Shown in pieces: positions 1 to 5,359 of a stretch of DNA of 5,359 bases. The stretch lies in NCBI GenBank assembly GCA_017308345.1, contig JAFKFE010001125.1:843-6201 (forward strand). Direction: 5' to 3'. Source of the DNA: Alphaproteobacteria bacterium. GTDB taxonomy: Bacteria > Pseudomonadota > Alphaproteobacteria > Rhizobiales > Rhizobiaceae. The notes beneath the pieces are model-generated. The model had not been told where the DNA came from. It did no database searches and saw only the letters and a program-made list of their open reading frames with translations. Each line of letters starts with the position of its first letter. Within the stretch, counting starts at the first letter, position 1. A program made the position numbers and the translations under genes.

Positions 1-23
1 GGGCGGGAACGCCCCGCCCTTTT
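1..23. terminator. GC-rich hairpin terminator downstream of eno
   Basis: GGGCGGG (1-7) pairs perfectly with CCCGCCC (13-19) around a five-base loop, and TTTT follows at 20-23. The visible T run gives an intrinsic terminator for plus-strand transcription arriving from the left. On the minus strand the same stem lies 27 bases past the eno stop codon and is preceded by AAAA. If Ts continue to the left of base 1 it also terminates eno, as a bidirectional terminator, but that side is outside the window. The stem and T run are seen directly; its use by eno is inferred. Confidence 0.7.
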
Positions 24-46
24 CCGTTTTGTCCGAATGGACTGGA

Positions 47-1388
<1,342 letters not shown>

Positions 1389-1521
1389 TCGGCGGGGCTG
1401 CAATTATTGCCGCGACCAGGATTCACGAAGCGCAAATTTCTGTCATCATAAGTCATGCACGTTATGCGGGCTTCTCATCTATGGTCGCGTTCGCGTGGGG
1501 CGAAACAGGAGGAGTTTCGCC

Positions 1522-1644
1522 ATGTCCCAGTTGAGCGGTATCGTGAGTTTGTTCCTGATCGCGGCGGCGTTCCTGACGTCATGCGACGATCGGAAGTCCC
1601 AGCAGAGCTCAGTGGAACTATCGACCCTCGAAGCGGCGCGGTAG
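1522..1644 (+). CDS. Very small predicted lipoprotein
   Basis: The product is a 40-residue peptide with a hydrophobic stretch (residues 7-18) and a lipobox-like Leu18-Thr19-Ser20-Cys21, which fits signal peptidase II cleavage before Cys21. The mature part would be only about 20 residues, DDRKSQQSS and onward, charged and polar. Asp at +2 after the Cys is the classic inner-membrane retention signal in E. coli; whether it holds in this group is uncertain. The start is set by a strong AGGAGGAG at 1507-1514, seven bases before the ATG. An upstream in-frame ATG at 1327 would make a 105-residue protein, but it lies beside the eno start, has no such ribosome site and would bury the signal sequence. 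The n-region lacks Lys or Arg, which is unusual and lowers confidence. It is divergent from eno and convergent with dodecin. The function is unknown; it resembles entericidin-like tiny lipoproteins in size only. Confidence 0.6.
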   Translation: MSQLSGIVSLFLIAAAFLTSCDDRKSQQSSVELSTLEAAR

Positions 1645-1671
1645 CATCAAGGCTCAAAAGGTCCCTGGTCC

Positions 1672-1718
1672 GTGAACTGCCCCCGAAGGTTGCGTCCAAC
1701 TTTCGGGGGGCAGTTCAC
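1672..1718. mobile_element. 47 bp palindromic element resembling fused IS3-family ends
   Basis: The left arm (1672-1692, beginning GTGAACTGCCCCCGAAG) and the right arm (1697-1718) are inverted copies. They differ by one extra G in the right arm (the 1705-1710 run of six against five Cs on the left) and one G/T pair. The loop is CGTC. The direct repeat TCC flanks it at 1669-1671 and 1719-1721. Read inward from 1718 on the minus strand, the right arm gives GTGAACTG, six Cs, then GAAAGTTGGAC. This recalls IS3-family terminal repeats, which have a C run followed by AAAGTTGGAC and usually make 3-4 bp target duplications. The tips face outward, as in an IS with its interior deleted. There is no coding capacity. 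It sits between convergent genes and could also act as a hairpin that stops or stabilises transcripts, although no T run follows directly. The palindrome is seen; the IS origin is inferred from memory of the family. Confidence 0.55.
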
Positions 1719-1748
1719 TCCCCGTCGTTGCAACACGTCCACAGCGGG

Positions 1749-1769
1749 GTCGGGACGAAGGTTCCCGAC
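1749..1769 (-). terminator. Weak stem-loop past the dodecin stop
   Basis: GTCGGGA (1749-1755) pairs with TCCCGAC (1763-1769) around a seven-base loop, starting seven bases past the dodecin stop codon. No T run follows on the minus strand, so it is not a standard intrinsic terminator. It may act together with the larger palindrome at 1672-1718. Confidence 0.3.
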
Positions 1770-1775
1770 TGTTGC

Positions 1776-1982
1776 TCAGCTGTCCGTCAGGATGAACGTG
1801 ACTTTCATGTTGACGCGGTAGGCGGCGATCTTGCCGTCCTCGACGACGATCTTCTGGTCCTGGATCCAGGCGCCTTCGACGTTCTTGAGGGTCTTTGCGG
1901 CGCGCGCGATGCCCTTCTCGATGGCATCCTGAAAGCTCTTCTTGGACGACGACGTGATTTCGGTGACGCGGGCAACAGACAT
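1776..1982 (-). CDS. Dodecin (flavin-binding dodecameric protein)
   Basis: Dodecins are small cytosolic proteins that assemble into hollow dodecamers and bind riboflavin, FMN or FAD in stacked pairs, serving as flavin storage or quenching. The 68-residue product matches the family length and plan: strand MSVARVTEIT, helix SFQDAIEKGIARAAKTLKNV, then strands GAWIQDQKIVVEDGKIAAYRVNMKVTFILTD. Trp39 in GAWI corresponds to the flavin-stacking Trp of the family. YRVNMKVTF is the typical C-terminal strand. The ATG at 1980-1982 is supported by AGGAGG (1988-1993) five bases upstream. It lies 87 bp downstream of kdsA on the same strand and could be co-transcribed with it; a separate weak promoter is possible. 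There is no functional link to Kdo synthesis that I know of. The family call is confident; the preferred flavin cannot be read from the sequence. Confidence 0.95.
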   Translation of the reverse strand: MSVARVTEITSSSKKSFQDAIEKGIARAAKTLKNVEGAWIQDQKIVVEDGKIAAYRVNMKVTFILTDS

Positions 1983-1985
1983 GGC

Positions 1986-1993
1986 TTCCTCCT
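1986..1993 (-). promoter_or_regulatory. Strong ribosome binding site of dodecin
   Basis: AGGAGGAA on the minus strand lies directly before the dodecin ATG, with five bases between AGGAGG and the start codon. This is the strongest Shine-Dalgarno match among the minus-strand genes here and fixes the dodecin start. Confidence 0.8.
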
Positions 1994-1999
1994 GCCAAG

Positions 2000-2023
2000 A
2001 CGCTCAGTTACGAGAACGAGCGT
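2000..2023. promoter_or_regulatory. Inverted repeat in the kdsA-dodecin gap
   Basis: ACGCTC (2000-2005) pairs with GAGCGT (2018-2023), and GTT (2007-2009) with AAC (2015-2017). This makes a nine-pair stem with one bulged A and a five-base loop. No T run follows on the minus strand, so termination after kdsA would be weak. It overlaps the -10 box of the candidate dodecin promoter (2019-2024), so it could instead be an operator or a leader hairpin. The stem is visible; its role is open. Confidence 0.35.
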
Positions 2024-2047
2024 AGCGCCGGCTCAATGCAACCACAA
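2019..2047 (-). promoter_or_regulatory. Candidate dodecin promoter
   Basis: On the minus strand TTGTGG (2047 to 2042), preceded by C as is common in alphaproteobacterial -35 boxes, is followed after 17 bases by TACGCT (2024 to 2019). The spacing is ideal but each box matches the consensus poorly. It is offered only as the best candidate for independent transcription of dodecin. Confidence 0.2.
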
Positions 2048-2069
2048 GCCGGTGCAGGATTGGTCCGGA

Positions 2070-2930
2070 TCAGTGCCCCTTGGCGATCCGGTCGAAGGCC
2101 ATCAGCTTTTCCAACAACGCAGGCATGTCCTTGAGAGGCACCATGTTGGGGCCATCCGACGACGTCGAGTTGTCGGGGTCCTGATGGGTTTCGATGAAGA
2201 CACCGGCGACGCCGACGGCAACGGCCGCGCGCGCGAGTGTTTCAACAAAGCGCCGCTCGCCGCCCGAGGAGCCACCCTGCCCGCCCGGCTGCTGCACGGA
2301 ATGGGTCGCGTCGAAAATCACCGGGGCGCCGATCTCGGCCATGATCGGCAGCGCGCGCATATCCGAGACCAGCGTGTTGTAGCCGAAGGAGACGCCGCGC
2401 TCGGTGGCGAGCACGTTCGCATTGCCGGAACCGGTGATCTTGGCGACGACGTTCTTCATGTCCCAGGGCGCGAGGAACTGGCCCTTCTTGACGTTGATGA
2501 CCTTGCCGGTCCTGGCCGCGGCGACCAGCATGTCGGTCTGACGCGACAGGAAGGCGGGGATTTGCAGGACATCGACATGGGGTGCCACGATCGCGCATTG
2601 TTCCTCGGTGTGGACGTCGGTCAGCACCGGAAGCCCGAATTCCTTGCGCAGATCGTCGAAGATCGGCATCGCGGCATCGAGCCCGGCGCCACGCGTCGCC
2701 GACAGCGAGGTGCGGTTGGCCTTGTCGTAGCTGGTCTTGTAGACGAGGCCGATACCCAGACGTTGCGTCAGTTCCTTCAGCGCGCCGGCCATGTCGTAGG
2801 CGTGCTGACGCGATTCGAGCTGGCATGGGCCGGCGATCAGCGACAGCGGCGCGTTGTTGGCGAAGACGACGTTGCCGACGGTTACCGATGAATTGGGCGC
2901 CATCGAATTGGACGCTTGCGGCTTGCTCAT
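2070..2930 (-). CDS. kdsA: 3-deoxy-D-manno-octulosonate 8-phosphate synthase
   Basis: KdsA condenses phosphoenolpyruvate with D-arabinose 5-phosphate to Kdo-8-phosphate, the first committed step to the Kdo of the lipopolysaccharide core. It is a cytosolic TIM-barrel enzyme. The 286-residue product has full length with motifs in order: IAGPCQLES (32-40), YKTSYDKANRTS (64-75), TDVH (104-107), QIPAFLSRQTD (123-133), KKGQFLAPWDM (148-158), ERGVSFGYN (177-185), FDATHSVQQPGG (206-217), FIETHQDP (245-252). Cys36 in AGPC aligns with the metal-binding Cys of Aquifex KdsA, where E. coli has Asn. With His210, Glu247 and Asp259 it completes the four-ligand set, so this is a metal-dependent form. The ATG at 2928-2930 is preceded by GGGAG (2936-2940) with five bases between. 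It overlaps the stop of the VOC gene as ATGA, implying coupled translation. A second ATG at residue 10 is possible but lacks this support. Confidence 0.97.
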   Translation of the reverse strand: MSKPQASNSMAPNSSVTVGNVVFANNAPLSLIAGPCQLESRQHAYDMAGALKELTQRLGIGLVYKTSYDKANRTSLSATRGAGLDAAMPIFDDLRKEFGLPVLTDVHTEEQCAIVAPHVDVLQIPAFLSRQTDMLVAAARTGKVINVKKGQFLAPWDMKNVVAKITGSGNANVLATERGVSFGYNTLVSDMRALPIMAEIGAPVIFDATHSVQQPGGQGGSSGGERRFVETLARAAVAVGVAGVFIETHQDPDNSTSSDGPNMVPLKDMPALLEKLMAFDRIAKGH

Positions 2931-3814
2931 AGGATCTCCCGGAAGATGAAGGCGGCACCTTGCCCGGGCGCCGGCGCAACGATGATGTCATTGCCGCTCA
3001 TGTTGTAATCGATCGCCCCGGCTGCAAGCGCTCGTGCGGTCGAAGCTTTGTCGCGGATCGAAAATACAATCGCCTGAAACCGAAGATGCGGCGAAGGCCG
3101 GGCCGCCAGGCCGAAGCGCCGCGCGTAGGTTTCGGGCGTAACGACGCTCAGGACTGCGTTCGGCAGCCGCACTGCGTCACCGTTCGTTTCCAACCCGGCG
3201 GGATTCGCACCGGCGGCGATCGAGATCAGTCCGATCCGCGCGGAAGGCGTATCGCTGACCGCGATCACTTCGACGATGCCGGCTACGCCGTTAACATGCG
3301 CCTGCAGCGCCGTGCGATCGATCCTTGGCGGGTTGACGCGCTCGCAGGTGAAGAGGAAGGCGTCCGACGCGGCCTTGTCGACGGCGAAAGCCAACTTGAA
3401 CGACGCCGTATCGCTCTTCCCGTCGATATCGGTGAACGCGCGCGAAAAGCTCAGCATGTCACCGCCCGACAGGCCGGCTTCAACATAGCGCGCCTGGTCG
3501 GCGTCGGCATCGCCTGTCCCAAGCACGACAGCGGAAAAGCCCTCCTCGCCCAATCTGTCGCGATAAAGCCGGTCGCGCGCTATGAAGACGTTGCCGGCCG
3601 CAATCGCCTTTTCCGTCGCCTGCTCATCCCCCACCGCCAGCGGCTCCAGATAGGTGCCGTCGGCAAAAAAGACGCAGGCGTTCTCCGTGCCGAAAGGATG
3701 GATGCCTGTCGGCGCAACGACAAAGCCGAGCGAAGCCAGACGCAATCGCACGGCATCAAGGCTCCGTGCCGGCAGCACGAGATGGTCGAGCGGATGAGCG
3801 GATTTGTTGATCAT
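2927..3814 (-). CDS. Glyoxalase-like VOC superfamily protein
   Basis: This 295-residue protein looks like the glyoxalase-like branch (Glyoxalase_3 type) of the vicinal oxygen chelate superfamily. The N-terminal module opens with LDHLVLPARSLDAVRLRLASLGF (9-31), then GIHPFGTENACVFFADGTYLEPLAV (37-61). His11, His39 and Glu57 lie where VOC enzymes place metal ligands, though I cannot confirm they are used. A second, more diverged module starts near LQAHVNGVAGIVEVIAV (170-186) and runs to the C-terminus. No signal peptide or membrane segment is seen, so it should be cytosolic. The substrate is unknown; VOC folds include lyases, isomerases, dioxygenases and resistance proteins, so no reaction is proposed. 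The start at 3812-3814 has only a weak GGGG upstream, but the LDHLV motif begins at once, which supports it. Its stop overlaps the kdsA start by four bases and its last codons carry the kdsA ribosome site, so it is first in a two-gene unit. Confidence 0.85.
   Translation of the reverse strand: MINKSAHPLDHLVLPARSLDAVRLRLASLGFVVAPTGIHPFGTENACVFFADGTYLEPLAVGDEQATEKAIAAGNVFIARDRLYRDRLGEEGFSAVVLGTGDADADQARYVEAGLSGGDMLSFSRAFTDIDGKSDTASFKLAFAVDKAASDAFLFTCERVNPPRIDRTALQAHVNGVAGIVEVIAVSDTPSARIGLISIAAGANPAGLETNGDAVRLPNAVLSVVTPETYARRFGLAARPSPHLRFQAIVFSIRDKASTARALAAGAIDYNMSGNDIIVAPAPGQGAAFIFREIL
2936..2940 (-). promoter_or_regulatory. kdsA: kdsA ribosome binding site inside the VOC gene
   Basis: GGGAG on the minus strand lies within the final Arg-Glu codons of the VOC gene, five bases before the kdsA ATG. 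Together with the ATGA stop-start overlap (2927-2930) it supports translational coupling and fixes the first ATG as the kdsA start. Confidence 0.65.
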
Positions 3815-3898
3815 GCCGGCGCGGTGTGCCCCATTCCGGCCGACGGTTCAAGAGCGTCCGGTATCGGGTGCTGCGGCAGGCGGGCGTTGCCCTCGGTC

Positions 3899-3918
3899 CA
3901 TCCCCCGCGCGGGGGATG
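3899..3918. repeat. Perfect 20 bp palindrome in divergent intergenic region
   Basis: CATCCCCCGC is followed immediately by its exact reverse complement, with no spacer. It sits in the 199 bp between the divergent VOC and glycosyltransferase starts (3815-4013), 95 bp before the glycosyltransferase ATG and 84 bp from the VOC ATG. No T run follows on either side, so it is not a terminator. It could be a dimeric regulator site controlling both directions, or a copy of a dispersed GC-rich repeat. To its right the sequence becomes AT-richer, with TTGTCA (3941-3946) and TACAAT (3954-3959). They are too close together to form one promoter, and I call none. Confidence 0.6.
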
Positions 3919-4013
3919 TTCCAAATTCCGCCAAGATCGATTGTCAGCCCATTACAATTCGATTCCGAGAGGCTGCCCTTGCCCTTTCAGTCGAACGGGG
4001 GGATGAGCACAGC

Positions 4014-5294
4014 ATGCTTAGGATCTTGCGGATCACACCGCATTTCTATCGGCCCGGCCGATGGCCGGTCGCCTTCGATCCGGTCGGTGGCCTGCAGAAC
4101 CAGACCTGGACGATCGCGCAAGGCCTGGACACGGCTGGCGGCGTGGCGCAGACGGTGCTTACCACCTACATCCCGGGCGGCCCGCGCCATGTGCGCTTGT
4201 CGCCCAGGCTGGAGGTCAAATGCGCGGGCTTTTGGCTGCCGGAATTCGCTGCCGGTCCCTTGATGTGCTTTACTTGGTTTCTCGCGGCGTTGCCCACGCT
4301 CTTTCGCGCGCGCCACGACTTCGACCTCGTGCATATCCACTTCAACCACTCGATCTGGTGCCGTGTGATGACGGTCCTGCTCGCCAGGCTTGGCATGCCG
4401 GTGGTCGTCTCGATGAACACCGCGCTGTGGGCCGGGCTTCAGCATGCACTGAAGCTCAAGGGCAAACCCTATGACATGACGGCCTGGATCGAACGCAAGG
4501 CGCTGAAATCCGCCAATCGGGTGGTCGCGCTGACCGAGCGGTACAGGCTCGAGGCGGATCTCGAGGCTGGGCTCGGCCGCCGCGTGTCCGTGATCGCCGA
4601 TGCCGTCGATGCCGAGACCTTCCACTGCCCCCTGCCGGTCGCCGATCTGCGGGCATTCCGCGCTGAGCACGGCATCCCCGACGACAGGCCGATCGTCAGC
4701 TTCATCGGCCGCATCAGTCCTGAGAAGGGCTGGCAGGATCTGCCCCGTCTCGTCGAGCGCCTGTCGGCGAAGGGGGTGTTTCTCCTGATCTGCGGCGACG
4801 GACCCGATCGGCGGAAGCTGGAGACGGCGCTTGCCGCGATTTCCCGACCTGGATCGTGGGCCATTACCGGCTTTGTTTCGCCGGAGGAGGTGAAGAAGGC
4901 TTTCAGGATTTCTCGTGTCATGGTCCTGCCGTCGCGGCGCGAGGTGCTGGGCAGCGTTCTGCTCGAGGCCATGGCCGCGGGCGTGCCGGCCGTTGCCTAT
5001 GCCGTTGGCGGCGTCGGCGACGTGGCCGGCATTCCTCCCGCCTTTGCCCTGGTGGAGCAAGGCGAGCGCGACGAATTGATCGGCCGGACGCTCGAATTGC
5101 TGGACGACGGCCCTACCCGACAGACCTTCGTGCGGCGCGCGCGGCAGCGTGTGAGAGATTTCTCGGTGGATTTGGCGGTTTCGCTGACCCTCAAACTGTA
5201 CAATTCCGTCCTCGCGGAGGTCGGTTGCGGATCGCGCGGCCGAACCGAGCAGTTGGCTTTCCAGAAGGACGGCGGCCCGCCGGACGGCGCGTGA
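4014..5294 (+). CDS. GT4-family glycosyltransferase
   Basis: This is a 426-residue GT-B fold glycosyltransferase of the GT4 type, which transfers a sugar from a nucleotide-sugar donor with retention of configuration. The N-terminal acceptor domain opens with LRILRITPHFYRPG and the glycine loop FDPVGGLQNQ (21-30), with DLVHIHFNHS at 104-113. The donor domain shows SFIGRISPEKGWQDL (229-243), whose Arg233 and Lys238 fit the phosphate-binding pair, then ICGDGPDRRKLE (259-270) and ITGFVSPEEV (284-293). The E-x7-E motif is Glu310 and Glu318 in REVLGSVLLEAMAAGVPAVA. No signal peptide is seen, so it should act on the cytosolic side of the inner membrane. The ATG at 4014 is chosen because the fold begins there, with a G-rich stretch about ten bases upstream; upstream in-frame codons from 3804 look like non-coding sequence. 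It overlaps the next gene by four bases, suggesting an envelope or exopolysaccharide operon. Donor and acceptor cannot be told. Confidence 0.92.
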   Translation: MLRILRITPHFYRPGRWPVAFDPVGGLQNQTWTIAQGLDTAGGVAQTVLTTYIPGGPRHVRLSPRLEVKCAGFWLPEFAAGPLMCFTWFLAALPTLFRARHDFDLVHIHFNHSIWCRVMTVLLARLGMPVVVSMNTALWAGLQHALKLKGKPYDMTAWIERKALKSANRVVALTERYRLEADLEAGLGRRVSVIADAVDAETFHCPLPVADLRAFRAEHGIPDDRPIVSFIGRISPEKGWQDLPRLVERLSAKGVFLLICGDGPDRRKLETALAAISRPGSWAITGFVSPEEVKKAFRISRVMVLPSRREVLGSVLLEAMAAGVPAVAYAVGGVGDVAGIPPAFALVEQGERDELIGRTLELLDDGPTRQTFVRRARQRVRDFSVDLAVSLTLKLYNSVLAEVGCGSRGRTEQLAFQKDGGPPDGA

Positions 5295-5359
5295 TCAATT
5301 TCGTGACCGCCCGCAGCCATGCCTATACCGTCCGACATCTGGTCGGCCAGGTGGGCAAT
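5291..5359 (+). CDS. Start of an unidentified gene, cut by the window edge
   Basis: A GTG at 5291-5293 overlaps the glycosyltransferase stop as GTGA, and the frame stays open to the window end for 23 codons, reading MINFVTARSHAYTVRHLVGQVGN. The four-base overlap is typical of coupled operon genes. A second in-frame GTG at 5303 is possible. No clear Shine-Dalgarno is visible. Too little is present to recognise a family; given its neighbour, a role in glycan synthesis is a guess only. Confidence 0.6.
   Translation, partial: MINFVTARSHAYTVRHLVGQVGN

Noticed and set aside
31..42. GTCC-GAAT-GGAC stem beside the eno stop
   Set aside because: Only four pairs with a four-base loop and no following T run on either strand; the much stronger stem at 1-19 explains termination here.
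1720..1749. CCCCG and CGGGG arms as an additional hairpin
   Set aside because: Only five pairs around a 20-base loop, sharing a base with the adjacent stem at 1749-1769; not distinguishable from chance in GC-rich DNA.
1455..2891. 478-residue open frame on the plus strand across dodecin and kdsA
   Set aside because: It runs antisense through two clear genes and overlaps the lipoprotein gene in another frame, with no recognisable domain.
2960..4006. 348-residue plus-strand frame opposite the VOC gene
   Set aside because: It is antisense to a gene with VOC motifs and coupling to kdsA, and it has no domain or ribosome site of its own.
3804..4013. N-terminal extension of the glycosyltransferase from an ATG at 3804
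   Set aside because: It would overlap the VOC start, cross the 20 bp palindrome and add 70 residues of low-information sequence before the normal GT4 N-terminus at 4014.
3987..5060. 357-residue minus-strand frame opposite the glycosyltransferase
   Set aside because: The plus-strand frame carries the full set of GT4 motifs; the minus frame is His, Arg and Gly-rich antisense translation without a domain.

Overview
This 5.36 kb window is GC-rich and looks like chromosome from an alphaproteobacterium of the Rhizobiales, probably a Mesorhizobium or close Phyllobacteriaceae relative. That assignment rests on the style of the proteins (enolase, metal-type KdsA, dodecin), the strong GC bias with long antisense open frames, and recalled gene order around eno and kdsA. 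It is inference, not a database result. The content is mostly housekeeping and cell-envelope genes. I found no defence island, CRISPR array, phage or complete IS.

Layout, left to right. A GC-rich hairpin with a short T run (1-23) sits just past the 3' end of eno. Enolase (eno, minus, 47-1321) is complete with all catalytic residues. A 200 bp divergent intergenic region separates it from a very small predicted lipoprotein gene (plus, 1522-1644) with a strong ribosome binding site. The lipoprotein gene converges on a dodecin gene (minus, 1776-1982). The 131 bp between them holds a near-perfect 47 bp palindrome (1672-1718) flanked by TCC on both sides, which resembles fused outer ends of an IS3-family element. 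Upstream of dodecin on the minus strand are kdsA (2070-2930) and a glyoxalase-like VOC gene (2927-3814), which overlap by 4 bp and must form one transcription unit. Dodecin may be read from the same message or from its own weak promoter.

A 199 bp divergent region with a perfect 20 bp palindrome (3899-3918) leads to a plus-strand GT4 glycosyltransferase (4014-5294). This overlaps by 4 bp the start of another gene that runs off the right edge, so at least a two-gene operon, probably for a surface glycan, begins here.

Functionally, eno makes phosphoenolpyruvate, and KdsA condenses phosphoenolpyruvate with arabinose-5-phosphate to make the Kdo-8-phosphate needed for lipopolysaccharide. The glycosyltransferase unit points to further envelope polysaccharide synthesis. 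Dodecin buffers flavin. The roles of the VOC protein and the small lipoprotein are not known. The observation most worth following is the 47 bp palindromic mini-element.
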